NCBI GenBank assembly: GCA_026415715.1
Contig: JAOAGO010000006.1
Span: 28,789-92,788 of the forward strand
Origin: Chitinophagaceae bacterium
GTDB lineage: Bacteria; Bacteroidota; Bacteroidia; Chitinophagales; Chitinophagaceae
Direction: 5' to 3'
Length of the DNA stretch: 64,000 bases
The notes below the pieces were generated by a model, which saw nothing but the letters and a program-made list of their open reading frames with translations, was not told where the DNA came from and did not search any database. Shown piece after piece: positions 49,769-60,470 of the stretch. Every line of letters starts with the position of its first letter. Positions within the stretch are counted from its first letter, which is position 1. Position numbers and translations under genes: made by a program.

Positions 49769-52700
49769 ATGGGAGTTTCAAGATTTTCTTTGATGCTGCT
49801 ATTTTTTTGTTCAGCAGCATTCAATGTACTATTCGGGCAATCCCGAATCATATCCGGCACGGTAACAAACTCCAGAAATGAACCGGTTCCCTTTGCCACC
49901 GTATTACAGAAAGGAACAAAAAACTTCACCTCCACCAACGAAAGCGGACAATTTACGTTGCGCATTACGGGCGGTGATGTTGTTTTGACGATATCGTCAT
50001 CCGGCTATGAAACGGCAGAAATATCCGTTAGTGCTGCTTCGCAGTATGACGTGCAATTGAAAGATGCCGGTAGCCTGAAAGAAGTAGTGGTTACCACGGC
50101 TTTCGGATTAAAACAAAAGAAAAAATCGTTAGGCTATGCTGTACAGGAGATTTCTGCCGCAGAACTGGACAAAGGAAAAGAAAATAATTTCCTGAACGCT
50201 TTACAGGGTAAAATCAGCGGAGTAAACGTAACCCCCACAGGCGGTGCGCCGGGAGCCGGAACGGATATTCTGCTAAGGGGCATATCATCACTCAATCCGG
50301 CGGCAAACAATCAGCCTTTAATTATTATTGACGGACTTCCGGTAAATAACAGCACCATTCCGGCAAATGTAATCCCCAGTTCGGGAAGTAATAATTTTCA
50401 GGCCAGAAGCAACGACCAGTTTGCCTTTGCCAACAGAGGGCTCGACATTAATCCCGATGATATAGAATCTGTGTCTGTACTGAAAGGCGCCGGTGCAACC
50501 GCTTTATACGGGTTGCAGGCTGCCAACGGGGTCATCATTATTACCACCAAAAAAGGAAATGCCGGCAAAATGACCATCACCGTGAACAGTTCGATGAGCA
50601 GCGATTTTGTGACAAAATTTCCCGAAATACAAACCATATATCGCGAAGGCGCCAACGGAAGAGTTCCCGTGAATGCCGACGGAACCTTCGGATTAAAATT
50701 TCAAACATTCGGTCCTCCGCGTACCCCCAACGACCCGGTGTTCAACAATTTTAAAAACGTGTTTACAACCGGACATCGGTACAACAACTCCATCATGCTG
50801 CAGGGCGGAAATCAAAAAGCTACCTATTACAGTTCCTTCTCTTCACTGAATCAGGACGGTATATTAAAATATACCGGATTTGACCGTTATACCTTTAAAA
50901 TGTCCGGAACATACCACGCCACGCCGAAATTGCTCGTAAGTGCTTCCGGTACACTCACATCGTCAAAAACGGTTGCCCCCTCAGCCGGCGATAAAGGCGT
51001 AATGACTGCGTTATCTTATCATACCACGACGGTTGATGTAAGAGATTATATGTATCCCGACGGAAGCATGAAAGTGTATTCGCCTACCATCATAGATAAT
51101 CCTTTGTATGTTGCCCGTTTCAGCCAGCTAGTCAGCCGGCTTTCCCGTTTTCTGGGAAATATGGGTTTTAATTACACTATCATTCCTCGTTTAAAATTTG
51201 ATTTTAAAATCGGCGGCGATTTTTATTCAGACAATCGTACACGCATCGTTCCGGGGCCGCGATATCCCGGGGACCCGACTACTTTGGATATGGCGATTGC
51301 CAACGGCGGCTTTATCGTGGAAGATCGCGTAACGTTTAGAAATGTTATGAACAACTCTATACTCACCTGGCAGGATAAAATGAATGACGACTGGGATTAT
51401 TCCTTAACCGCCGGCAGTAATATTGAAGTAACTTACACAGACAATGTAAACGTTAGGGGCGAACGTTTTGCCTTACCCGGATTTTACGACTTAAGCAATA
51501 CCAGTACTTTGTTCTCTTTCCGAAGCACCAGTCAGCGCCGTTATGCCGGTATTTTTGCCAACGGAAAAATCGGTTTCCGCAATGCGCTGTTTCTGGAACT
51601 GACGGGAAGAAATGACTGGAGCTCTACTTTGCCGGTTGAGAACAATTCATTCTTCTATCCTTCAGCCAGTCTGAGTTATATTTTTACCGATTTGCATAAC
51701 TTGAAAAATAATGTGCTCAGCTACGGTAAACTTCGCTTTTCATACGCCGAAGTTGGAAAAGACGCGCCGATTTACAGCGTGGGAACATATTTTAATTCCG
51801 TAGCCGGATTTCCGTTTCTGAGTAATGCCGGAACCAATATTCCCGGCTTTGTGCTCAGCAGCAACTTCGGCGATCCGCAACTGAAACCCGAAAAACAAAA
51901 ATCCATGGAAATTGGCGCCGAGTTGCGTTTCTGGAAAAATAAAATCGGATTGGATGTTACCTATTATCAAAGTAAGAATGTGGACCAGATCATTCCCGTT
52001 CCTGTATCCTATACCAGCGGATTCAACCGCTTCATTACCAATGCCGGCTCTATTGAAAACCGCGGACTGGAAATGGAGTTGAATGCCACCCCGGTTCAAT
52101 CAAAAAATTTTAAATGGAATTTTATCATTAACTGGTTCCGCAACCGAAGCAAAGTGCTTTCCATTAAAGAAGGAATTTCCGAAATCTTATTTTATGATGA
52201 AGGCCGGATTGTTAACAAACTGGTGGTGGGCGGTTCCGCAGCCGATTTGTACGGCACGGCTTACAGACGTAATGAAAAGGGAGAGCTCTTAATCCGTGCC
52301 GACGGATTTCCCGATTTTACTCCCACGTTTGTAAAAGCCGGTAATGCCTTGCCGGACTGGGTAGGTTCCATAAACAATACGGTGTCATGGAAAGGACTTT
52401 CTTTATCATTTCTGTTGGAATACAAAAGCGGTGGCGACATGTTTGACGTAACCATACGAAACTCCATACGCAACGGTGTTTTGAAAATAACAGAAAACCG
52501 CTACCAACAGATTATTTTCAAAGGGGTGAAAATTTCAGACGGAAAACCGAATGACATTCCGGTCATTCTGGATCACAACTTTTACAGAAATCCCAACTTT
52601 TTCAACAATATTACGGATGTCATTCTTCAGGACGCCAGCTGGCTTCGCCTGCGTAACGTAGTGCTGGATTATGAATTGCCGAAAAAGCTGATTCAAAAAA

Positions 52701-52882
52701 CAAAGGTTATCAAAGGCGCCAATGTTAATGTTACAGCAAGCAATTTTCTGCTGTGGACGCCCTACTCGGGCTATGATCCCGGCAGTACCGCATATTCAGC
52801 CGGCTATAACGTGTACGGATTTACAGGAAGTAATATTCCGAATTTCAGTTCCGTGATTTTTGGTTTGAATTTAACCTTTTAA
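49769..52882 (+). CDS. SusC/RagA family TonB-linked outer-membrane protein
   Basis: ISGTVTNSRNEPVPFATVLQKGT; GAGTDILLRGISSLNPAANNQPLIIIDGLPVNN; ESVSVLKGAGATALYGLQAANGVIIITTKKG. Confidence 0.96.
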   Translation: MGVSRFSLMLLFFCSAAFNVLFGQSRIISGTVTNSRNEPVPFATVLQKGTKNFTSTNESGQFTLRITGGDVVLTISSSGYETAEISVSAASQYDVQLKDAGSLKEVVVTTAFGLKQKKKSLGYAVQEISAAELDKGKENNFLNALQGKISGVNVTPTGGAPGAGTDILLRGISSLNPAANNQPLIIIDGLPVNNSTIPANVIPSSGSNNFQARSNDQFAFANRGLDINPDDIESVSVLKGAGATALYGLQAANGVIIITTKKGNAGKMTITVNSSMSSDFVTKFPEIQTIYREGANGRVPVNADGTFGLKFQTFGPPRTPNDPVFNNFKNVFTTGHRYNNSIMLQGGNQKATYYSSFSSLNQDGILKYTGFDRYTFKMSGTYHATPKLLVSASGTLTSSKTVAPSAGDKGVMTALSYHTTTVDVRDYMYPDGSMKVYSPTIIDNPLYVARFSQLVSRLSRFLGNMGFNYTIIPRLKFDFKIGGDFYSDNRTRIVPGPRYPGDPTTLDMAIANGGFIVEDRVTFRNVMNNSILTWQDKMNDDWDYSLTAGSNIEVTYTDNVNVRGERFALPGFYDLSNTSTLFSFRSTSQRRYAGIFANGKIGFRNALFLELTGRNDWSSTLPVENNSFFYPSASLSYIFTDLHNLKNNVLSYGKLRFSYAEVGKDAPIYSVGTYFNSVAGFPFLSNAGTNIPGFVLSSNFGDPQLKPEKQKSMEIGAELRFWKNKIGLDVTYYQSKNVDQIIPVPVSYTSGFNRFITNAGSIENRGLEMELNATPVQSKNFKWNFIINWFRNRSKVLSIKEGISEILFYDEGRIVNKLVVGGSAADLYGTAYRRNEKGELLIRADGFPDFTPTFVKAGNALPDWVGSINNTVSWKGLSLSFLLEYKSGGDMFDVTIRNSIRNGVLKITENRYQQIIFKGVKISDGKPNDIPVILDHNFYRNPNFFNNITDVILQDASWLRLRNVVLDYELPKKLIQKTKVIKGANVNVTASNFLLWTPYSGYDPGSTAYSAGYNVYGFTGSNIPNFSSVIFGLNLTF

Positions 52883-52887
52883 AGATA

Positions 52888-54348
52888 TTGAATATGAAAA
52901 ATTATTTTATCGTAACCGTTCTGAGCGTGGTGTTACTTGGCTCATGTAAAAAATTTGTAGAGCGGGGGAATGTAAATATCAATCCAAATCAACCCTCTAC
53001 CGTAACGCTGAATACCCTGTTGCCTTCCGTGGCTTATTTTACGGGTTTTGCCCAAACAGAGGTGGCTTATATTACTTCCATGTTTTGTCAGCAAATGGCT
53101 GCCTACAGCAGCGGTCCTTTTGCCGAAGATCAGCACCGTGAAGTAAGAATACCGCTGGCCATGTCCACCATTTATCAAAATGCGTTAACCAATGCGAGAA
53201 TACTGATTGACTCGGCCATTTCCAAAGGCGCTCCGCATTATGCAGCCATCGGACGAATTCTTTTTGTTACCAACCTGCAATTAGCCACCGACACCTACGG
53301 AGATGTGCCGCTTACCGAAGCATTCAAAGCGCCGGCCGTTTTACAACCGAAATATGATAAACAGGAAGATATCTACAACTTTATGCTGGCCGAGTTAGAT
53401 AAAGCGATAGCCGAAATCGCTCAGTCCAATCCGGCTACGCTCCGTCCCGGTGTAGATGATTTGGTATATGGCGGAAACATGACCCGTTGGCGGGAAGCCG
53501 CTCATTTTATGAAAGCGAGGTTATATATGCACCTCACCAAAAAAGGCATTGCCTCCGCCACAACCAATGCGCTGGCTGCAATGGCAAACGGCTTCACCTC
53601 AAATGCCGGCGACTATCAGATTGTGTACAGCGATAAAAATCCCAACCCCTGGTTTGTAAAAGTTTCGGGCAGAATTTCAGGAAGCGCCGTATTTACCATA
53701 GCGCCGTCTCAACGATTCCTGAATGCCCTGACCGGCATCACCTACCCGGGATTATTTGATCCGAGGGTAAACAGAATTTTGGCCAAGACAGGAACCAATC
53801 CGCAATATCTCGGACTGCAAAACGGAGGCGGCAACGTAACCGGCAGCAATGTTGACCTTCGCGATACCACTTTTTATGCACGACGTATCTCACCGTTAGT
53901 GATCGGTTCTTATGCCGAACAAAAACTGATGGAGGCAGAAGCCCGCTTCCTGGCCAACGGGGGAACTCCGTCATCCGTGGGTACGACTGCAGCCGCCTAC
54001 AGTGCTTATAAAGCAGGCATAGAAGCGCACTTAACCAAACTGGGACTGCCGCTAACATACAGCACCCTGCCGCAGGTAGATGTCGGGGCGGCCAATCTTA
54101 CTTTAGAACATATTATGAGGGAAAAACACGTGGTGTTATTTCTGAATCCTGAAGCATGGACCGATGTTCGCCGTTACGATTATAACCCAAACCTCTTCAG
54201 GGGAATATCTCTACCCATTAATCAAAATGCGGAAATGAACGGACAGCAAATACGTAGAGCCATGTATCCCCTGGATGAAATTAACCGAAATCCGAATGCT
54301 CAGGCAGCGGCAAAACCCATGACTGAAAAAGTATGGTGGGATCAGTAA
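52888..54348 (+). CDS. SusD/RagB family lipoprotein (SusD-like 2)
   Basis: VVLLGSCKKFVERGNVNINPNQPSTV; adjacent to susC homologue; ATDTYGDVPLTEAF, EAWTDVRRYDYNP. Confidence 0.94.
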   Translation: MNMKNYFIVTVLSVVLLGSCKKFVERGNVNINPNQPSTVTLNTLLPSVAYFTGFAQTEVAYITSMFCQQMAAYSSGPFAEDQHREVRIPLAMSTIYQNALTNARILIDSAISKGAPHYAAIGRILFVTNLQLATDTYGDVPLTEAFKAPAVLQPKYDKQEDIYNFMLAELDKAIAEIAQSNPATLRPGVDDLVYGGNMTRWREAAHFMKARLYMHLTKKGIASATTNALAAMANGFTSNAGDYQIVYSDKNPNPWFVKVSGRISGSAVFTIAPSQRFLNALTGITYPGLFDPRVNRILAKTGTNPQYLGLQNGGGNVTGSNVDLRDTTFYARRISPLVIGSYAEQKLMEAEARFLANGGTPSSVGTTAAAYSAYKAGIEAHLTKLGLPLTYSTLPQVDVGAANLTLEHIMREKHVVLFLNPEAWTDVRRYDYNPNLFRGISLPINQNAEMNGQQIRRAMYPLDEINRNPNAQAAAKPMTEKVWWDQ

Positions 54349-54377
54349 ATAAATTCTAAAAAATAAATCAGCCAAAT

Positions 54378-54860
54378 ATGAAAAAACTAATTTCCGGTTT
54401 TCTTTTGATTTATTCTTTCAGCATGATTCTATTTTCCTGCAAAAAAAGTCAGGATTTTATTCGCGATAATACAACGCCTACCGGTGTAGGCTATGCGCCC
54501 GTTTCCAATAATCCGATTCTGGATTATGCTTTTAATCCTCCCCGATCCATCGGAACCACTTCGGGCGGCGCCACCTCATATCCCGCCGGTTCAACCATAC
54601 TGGCTGAGCTTACGTTCTTTTCACAAAGCCCTATTAAAGAAACACAGTTTTACACAACGGCCGGAACCGGCCCCAGAACGCTTACAGCCACCATTCCTTA
54701 CTCACCGGCATTTTCTGAACGAAAAGGTTTGGATACGCTGATTGTTCCTTATACCGTTCCGGCCACCGTTCCGGTAAATACCGTAATTCGTATGGAATAT
54801 GAAATTATTAACCAGAACGGACTGAAAGTGGTAAGAACGGTTTTCATCAGAAGAACCTGA
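54378..54860 (+). CDS. SusCD-associated hypothetical lipoprotein
   Basis: Lipoprotein signal FSMILFSCKKS; third gene of the SusCD run, before a terminator. Confidence 0.75.
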   Translation: MKKLISGFLLIYSFSMILFSCKKSQDFIRDNTTPTGVGYAPVSNNPILDYAFNPPRSIGTTSGGATSYPAGSTILAELTFFSQSPIKETQFYTTAGTGPRTLTATIPYSPAFSERKGLDTLIVPYTVPATVPVNTVIRMEYEIINQNGLKVVRTVFIRRT

Positions 54861-54881
54861 AACCAACTGTTATTCACTACA

Positions 54882-54905
54882 AAGCCGGCTTAAGCCGGTT
54901 TTTTT
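54882..54905 (+). terminator. Rho-independent terminator after SusCD operon
   Basis: CCGGCTTAAGCCGG palindrome followed by TTTTTTT. Confidence 0.85.
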
Positions 54906-56997
54906 ATTTTTCGGAAAGTGATTTTACAAAACGGTAAGTGGATTCCTGCGCTTTCAAAGGTTCTTCACCTAAGGAAAGCTTTCTGATATTTTTTACGGTT
55001 TTGCCGGATAAATCAGCTTGTAAAAGAACTGCCTTTTTGTTGTCGTTCAGCTGAAAGCGGATAATCTGCTGCAACTGTTGGTATAATCCCGCGTCATATA
55101 CGGGAAAACAAACTTCTATCCGGCTGTAAAGGTTTCGGCTCATCCAGTCGGCGCTTCCCATATAATACTCAGGTTTACCGTTGTTGTGAAATATAAAAAT
55201 CCGTGCATGTTCAAGATAGCGGTCCACGATGCGGGTAACCGAAATGTTTTCACTTTGTCCCGGAACTCCGGGAGCCAATACACAAATGCTGCGCACCAGC
55301 AAATGCACTTTTACACCAGCCCTTGCCGCTTCGTACAACTTTTCAATCATTCCTTTTTCCTGCAGATTATTCACTTTAATGATAACGGCAGCTTCGTTTC
55401 CGGATTTTGCATTTTCAATTTCCCGATGGATTAACTTGTTGAACCGCTTCACCATATTAAACTGAGATACCAGTAAATGCCGGAACGGTATTTTTCCGTA
55501 CTCCTCCGGCTGCTGACGTGACTGCAGATAGGCAAACAGCCATTCCAGCTCTTCGCCAATGCCCTGATGAGTGGTAAATAGTACATGGTCTGTATAAAAC
55601 CGTCCGGTCAGCTCATTGAAATTTCCCGTAGCCATCAGCGAATAATTTTTCAACGACTGGCCTTCCTGTTTTCTGACCAATGCCACTTTTGCATGTACTT
55701 TCAGGCGGGGAATGCTGTTGATAATTTTTACGCCGGCGGCTTTCATTTTCTTTGACCACTTCAGATTGTTGGCCTCATCAAAACGGGCTTTAAGCTCTAC
55801 GAATACGGTTACTTTTTTTCCGTTTTTTGCCGCGCTGATCAGCGCATTCCCGATCAGCGAATTGGCAGCCACCCGGTAAAGCGTCACATAAATTTCCTTT
55901 ACTTCGGGATCCATTGCGGCTTCATTAAAAAAACGAAGAATCGGATTATAGGAATGATAGGGTAAATGCAGCAACAAGTCTTTTTCCCGCATACTTTCAA
56001 ATACGGAGCGACGGATGTCGAAGCCGGCATGTGCCTGCGAAGGCCAGGGCTCGTACGAAAGTGAATCCTTGTCGGGCAAAGGCAAAAAGCTCAGGTCTTT
56101 CAGATTATGATACCTTCCGCCTTCAATCATTTCTTCTCTGCGCAACGAAAAATAAAATTTTATGAATTGCCGGGTCTCGGCCGGCATTTCCTCATCAAAC
56201 AACAGACGAGTGGCGGGCCCTTTATCCCTACGCTCCAGATGTTTTTCAATTTTTTCGGCAAGATCGCCCGAAAACTCATCTTCCAGATTCAGTTCCGCAT
56301 CGCGGGTAAGCTTTACGCTGTAAGCGCCTGAAATTTCATAGCCGGGAAAGATTTCCTGAAGATTTTGCCTGATAATATCGTCCAGAAAAATCACATGATG
56401 CTTTCCTTCCGCATCGGAAAATTTCACAAACCGGGGCAACGCATCGGAAGGAATATTTAAAAGAGCATACCTCATCGCACCTGAAGCTTTCTCTTTTTTG
56501 AGGGCTACAATATAATATAGCGCATTATTTTCCAGAAACACAAGGCCCGGATGCGTCTCCGATAAAAAAACCGGCTGAAGAAAAGACAGTATGTTGGCCA
56601 GAAAATACTCCCGCAACGCCGCATAATAGTTTTCGGGAAGCGGCGCTTCGTAATACAACAAGATGTTGTGACGGCGTAAGGCCGGAAGAACAGATTCCCG
56701 CAAAATTCGCCCGAACTCTTCCTGATGCTGCACTACCGTTTCCTGAACTTTTTTCACCAGATCTTCCGGATATTCATCCCGTAACGACGTTTTTCTGGAA
56801 TGAATCTGCGTAAAAGCAAAAATGGAAGGCATGCGGACCCTGAAAAATTCATCAAGGTTGGATGAGAAGATAGAAAGAAACTGAATCCGGTTATACAAAG
56901 GCACCGATTCGTCGGCCGATTCCATCAGTACACGATAATTAAAGCTGAGCCAGGTAAGATCCCTGTTCACAAAAACAGATTTTTTTTCATCCGGCAT
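54904..56997 (-). CDS. ppk1: Polyphosphate kinase 1
   Basis: NRDLTWLSFNYRVLMESAD, SIFSSNLDEFFRVRM, LYRVAANSLIGNALISAAKNGKKVTVFVELKARFDEANNLKWSKKM. Confidence 0.96.
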   Translation of the reverse strand: MPDEKKSVFVNRDLTWLSFNYRVLMESADESVPLYNRIQFLSIFSSNLDEFFRVRMPSIFAFTQIHSRKTSLRDEYPEDLVKKVQETVVQHQEEFGRILRESVLPALRRHNILLYYEAPLPENYYAALREYFLANILSFLQPVFLSETHPGLVFLENNALYYIVALKKEKASGAMRYALLNIPSDALPRFVKFSDAEGKHHVIFLDDIIRQNLQEIFPGYEISGAYSVKLTRDAELNLEDEFSGDLAEKIEKHLERRDKGPATRLLFDEEMPAETRQFIKFYFSLRREEMIEGGRYHNLKDLSFLPLPDKDSLSYEPWPSQAHAGFDIRRSVFESMREKDLLLHLPYHSYNPILRFFNEAAMDPEVKEIYVTLYRVAANSLIGNALISAAKNGKKVTVFVELKARFDEANNLKWSKKMKAAGVKIINSIPRLKVHAKVALVRKQEGQSLKNYSLMATGNFNELTGRFYTDHVLFTTHQGIGEELEWLFAYLQSRQQPEEYGKIPFRHLLVSQFNMVKRFNKLIHREIENAKSGNEAAVIIKVNNLQEKGMIEKLYEAARAGVKVHLLVRSICVLAPGVPGQSENISVTRIVDRYLEHARIFIFHNNGKPEYYMGSADWMSRNLYSRIEVCFPVYDAGLYQQLQQIIRFQLNDNKKAVLLQADLSGKTVKNIRKLSLGEEPLKAQESTYRFVKSLSEK

Positions 56998-57109
56998 TTT
57001 TTCTGCTTTAAATGATTTTAAAAACGGAAATTATCGGGAAAAATAAGAAAGAAAAAAATGAATCGCAAACAAAATATGAAAGCCGCAATCAGCATAACGG
57101 CAGTCTGAT

Positions 57110-58417
57110 TCAGAGCGCCGTACCTTCCAGATCGTAGTCGTATGCTTTGGTAATCTTTACCTGAACAAAATCGCCCGGCCGCAACGGTTTGTCTGAATGA
57201 ATAATCACTTCATTGTCCACTTCAGGCGAATCCCATTCCGTTCGGCCAATATATTTGCCGGCCACCGCCGAATCCACCATCACGTTCAGGGTTTCACCAA
57301 TGCGTTGCTGATTGATATCATAAGAAATATCCTGTTGCAATTTCATGATTTCATCTGCCCTGCGTTGTTTTTCGGAAAAAGGAATCACATCCTGCAAGGC
57401 AAAAGCGGTTGTTCCTTCCTCATGCGAATAGGTAAACACCCCTACCCGTTCAAAACGATGCCGTGTTATAAATTCTTTTAATTCTTCAAAATCTTCCTCC
57501 GTTTCTCCGGGAAACCCTGTAATCAATGTGGTACGAAGACAAATACCGGGCACTTTTTCCCGAATGGCGAAAATCAGTTCTTCGGTTTCTTTACGGGTAA
57601 TCTGCCGCCTCATGGCTTTCAACATGCGGTCTGATGCGTGCTGCAACGGCATATCCAGATAGCGGCATATTTTTTTCTGCTCACGCATAACGTCCAGCAC
57701 GTCCGTCGGAAAGCGGGCCGGATAGGCGTAATGCAATCTAATCCATTCCAGTCCTTCTGTTTCACACAACCGGTTCAGAAGTTCGGCCAGAGTTCTTTTC
57801 TTATACAAATCCAGACCATAATACGTCAGTTCCTGTGCAATGAGCATAATTTCTTTTACCCCCTTTTGTACCAGGTGTTTTGCTTCATGCAGAATTTCTT
57901 CCGTGGGTTTGCTCACATGTTTTCCCCGCATGAGGGGAATTGCACAGAAAGAACAGGTACGGTTGCACCCTTCCGAAATTTTCAGGTAAGCATAGTGTGA
58001 GGGAGTATATAAAAGCCTTTCCCCTATCAGTTCTTTTTTAAAATCCAGTTGAAACTGTTTGAGCAGCAAGGGCAGTTCCAGCGTTCCGAAAAAAGCATCC
58101 ACCTCGGGTATTTCCTGCTGCAGTTCTTTCCGGTATCGTTCGCTGAGGCAACCGGTAACAAATACTTTTTTTATGTTTCCTCTTTTCTTTTGTTCTACCT
58201 GCTCCAGAATGGTTTGTATGCTTTCTTCTTTGGCTTTTTCTATAAATCCGCAGGTGTTTACAATCACTACATCGTGGCGTTTTTGATGGCTTTCATGACG
58301 AACCTCATAGCGGCCTGCCGTGAGTTGTGCGGCCATCACTTCGCTGTCCACCTGATTTTTACTGCAACCCAGCGTGATGATATTTATACGGCCTTTGTAT
58401 GACGTGCGGGTATTCAC
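57110..58417 (-). CDS. rimO: Ribosomal protein S12 methylthiotransferase RimO
   Basis: INIITLGCSKNQVDSEVMAAQL; ISEGCNRTCSFCAIPLMRGKHVS; PGETEEDFEEL. Confidence 0.96.
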   Translation of the reverse strand: MNTRTSYKGRINIITLGCSKNQVDSEVMAAQLTAGRYEVRHESHQKRHDVVIVNTCGFIEKAKEESIQTILEQVEQKKRGNIKKVFVTGCLSERYRKELQQEIPEVDAFFGTLELPLLLKQFQLDFKKELIGERLLYTPSHYAYLKISEGCNRTCSFCAIPLMRGKHVSKPTEEILHEAKHLVQKGVKEIMLIAQELTYYGLDLYKKRTLAELLNRLCETEGLEWIRLHYAYPARFPTDVLDVMREQKKICRYLDMPLQHASDRMLKAMRRQITRKETEELIFAIREKVPGICLRTTLITGFPGETEEDFEELKEFITRHRFERVGVFTYSHEEGTTAFALQDVIPFSEKQRRADEIMKLQQDISYDINQQRIGETLNVMVDSAVAGKYIGRTEWDSPEVDNEVIIHSDKPLRPGDFVQVKITKAYDYDLEGTAL

Positions 58418-59385
58418 TATTTTAAAGTTTCCTTTCCCAATAAGCTTTCCACAAATTCTTCTTTATGAAAAGGCAAAAGGTCTTCCGTTTTTTCACCCAC
58501 GCCGATAAATTTTACGGGTATCCGCAATTCCCGGGAAACGGCAATGACAATTCCGCCTTTGGCCGTGCCGTCGAGTTTTGTAATGACCATGCCGGTAACA
58601 TCGGTGGCGCCGGTGAACTGCCTGGCCTGTTCCAGGGCATTCTGGCCCGTACTGCCGTCAAGCACCAGTAACACTTCATGAGGGGCACCCGGCAGACTTT
58701 TACCTATCACTTTTTTGATTTTGCTGAGTTCCTGCATCAGATGGGTTTTGTTATGCAATCGTCCGGCCGTGTCAATAAGAACCACATCCGCGTTTCGGGC
58801 TATAGCGCTTTGCACGGTATCATAAGCCACTGCCGCCGGATCGCTTCCCGTAGTTTGTTTCACAATCGGTACGCCTGCTCTTTCGCTCCATATCGTTAAC
58901 TGCTCTACTGCAGCCGCCCGAAACGTATCGGCCGCACCAAGCACCACTTGTTTACCCGCCTGCCTGAAATGATAAGCTAATTTGCCGATGGTGGTTGTCT
59001 TTCCCACCCCGTTTACACCAACTACCAAAATCACAAAAGGCTTTGCCGGTAATTCCGACGCAAAATCATAATACCGGTTCGGGTCTGGCGTAACCAGCGC
59101 CGCAGCAATCTCTTGTTTAAGGAGTGCATACAATTCATCCGTGTTAAAATACTTTTCTTTAGCTACCCGCTTTTCTATTTGCTCAATAATTTTCATGGTG
59201 GTTTCAATGCCCACATCTGCCCCGATCAGTTCTTCCTCCAGGCGGTTCAACACTTCTTCATCTATACGGCTTTTGCCGGCAATGGCTCGGGAAATTTTTT
59301 CAAAAAAATTCTGCCGTGTTTTTTTTAACCCCTCGTCCAGGCTTTCTTTTTCTTTTTTCCCGAAAAGTTTACTGAAAAAACCCAT
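58417..59385 (-). CDS. ftsY: Signal recognition particle receptor FtsY
   Basis: VVGVNGVGKTTTIGKLAYHFRQAGKQVVLGAADTFRAAAVEQL; VLIDTAGRLHNKTHLMQEL; ITKLDGTAKGG. Confidence 0.97.
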   Translation of the reverse strand: MGFFSKLFGKKEKESLDEGLKKTRQNFFEKISRAIAGKSRIDEEVLNRLEEELIGADVGIETTMKIIEQIEKRVAKEKYFNTDELYALLKQEIAAALVTPDPNRYYDFASELPAKPFVILVVGVNGVGKTTTIGKLAYHFRQAGKQVVLGAADTFRAAAVEQLTIWSERAGVPIVKQTTGSDPAAVAYDTVQSAIARNADVVLIDTAGRLHNKTHLMQELSKIKKVIGKSLPGAPHEVLLVLDGSTGQNALEQARQFTGATDVTGMVITKLDGTAKGGIVIAVSRELRIPVKFIGVGEKTEDLLPFHKEEFVESLLGKETLK

Positions 59386-59440
59386 GGTTTAAATTAGGGT
59401 AAATTAAATTTTTTGAACAGTTTTAGATAATAATACTAAT

Positions 59441-59473
59441 AAAAAAAAAGCCATTCGTAAATACGAATAGCCT
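59441..59473 (-). terminator. Rho-independent terminator after rpmB-rpmG-DUF4295
   Basis: Minus strand: GGCTATTCGTATTTACGAATGGC followed by TTTTTTTTT. Confidence 0.75.
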
Positions 59474-59498
59474 TATTATTCTGCTTAAACACAATTTA

Positions 59499-59669
59499 TT
59501 ATTTCTGTGCCAGGAAATCTTTTAAATGATCTTTATGCACCATTTGCTCTTTAAATGTATAAGCCCCCGTTTTTTCATCCCTTACAGCCCGGATTACTTT
59601 CGTGTAATTTTTCGCTTCGGCTACCTGCTTGGGGTCTTTTTTAATTGCCGTTTTTGCCGCTTTTGCCAT
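59499..59669 (-). CDS. DUF4295 family small basic protein
   Basis: Own reading: MAKAAKTAIKKDPKQVAEAKNYTKVIRAVRDEKTGAYTFKEQMVHKDHLKDFLAQK*, directly downstream of rpmG; absent from ORF track. Confidence 0.88.
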   Translation of the reverse strand: MAKAAKTAIKKDPKQVAEAKNYTKVIRAVRDEKTGAYTFKEQMVHKDHLKDFLAQK

Positions 59670-59714
59670 AACAAAAGTATTTTATGTTGATTTAAAAAAT
59701 CTTCTTGCAAACTT

Positions 59715-59897
59715 TTATTTAATTTCCTTGTGTAGAGTAACCCGTTTCAGAACGGGATTATACTTTCTTAATTCAAGTCGTTCCGGATTGTTTTTTTTGT
59801 TTTTAGTCGTAATGTACCGGCTGGTACCCGGCAAACCGCTGTTTTTATGTTCGGTACATTCCAGAATCACCTGAACCCTGTTTCCTTTTTTTGCCAT
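59715..59897 (-). CDS. rpmG: 50S ribosomal protein L33
   Basis: [60 protein letters not shown]. Confidence 0.95.
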   Translation of the reverse strand: MAKKGNRVQVILECTEHKNSGLPGTSRYITTKNKKNNPERLELRKYNPVLKRVTLHKEIK

Positions 59898-59944
59898 AGC
59901 GCTTAGTGTTTTTAGGTTAATGAAACATCCATTATGCCGGAAAA

Positions 59945-60181
59945 TCAGATTTCGTGGCCCTGGGCACGTAATTCCTTCACCACCTGATAGAGTCCTTTTT
60001 TGTTTATGGTACGAAGCCCCTGAGCACTGAGTCTTAACGTAATCCAACGATTCTCTTCGGCCAGATAAAAACGCTTGGTTTGAAGATTCGGCAAAAATCT
60101 TCGTTTCGTTTTCACATTAGAATGTGAAACATGATGGCCCGTAAGAGGGGTTTTTCCGGTTACCTGACATACTCTGGACAT
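59945..60181 (-). CDS. rpmB: 50S ribosomal protein L28
   Basis: [64 protein letters not shown]. Confidence 0.96.
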   Translation of the reverse strand: MSRVCQVTGKTPLTGHHVSHSNVKTKRRFLPNLQTKRFYLAEENRWITLRLSAQGLRTINKKGLYQVVKELRAQGHEI

Positions 60182-60452
60182 AATATTTCTTTTACTGAAG
60201 GGCTGCAAAGGTAATAAAAAAAAAGATGCCGCCGAATAATTCATAAAACAAAATTTCAGCCTTATTTAATCATTGATTTTCAGCGAAAGAGATTTATAAC
60301 CGTATCAGGCGCCCTCAATGAAATATGCCTTTTTTCTTTAACCTGTTTTTCACCGAATCGGGGTTTGCCAGATTTTCAACAAATACCGTAATTTTCAAAT
60401 GACGATACCGCTGATATTATTTTTCATTTTGTAAAAAAATATCTTTTTCTTA

Positions 60453-60470
60453 AGCAGCGATGGCGCTGCT
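60453..60470. promoter_or_regulatory. 7-bp perfect hairpin in the intergenic region upstream of lpdA
   Basis: AGCAGCG-ATGG-CGCTGCT, flanked by CTTTTTCTTA and ACTTTTTG. Confidence 0.35.
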
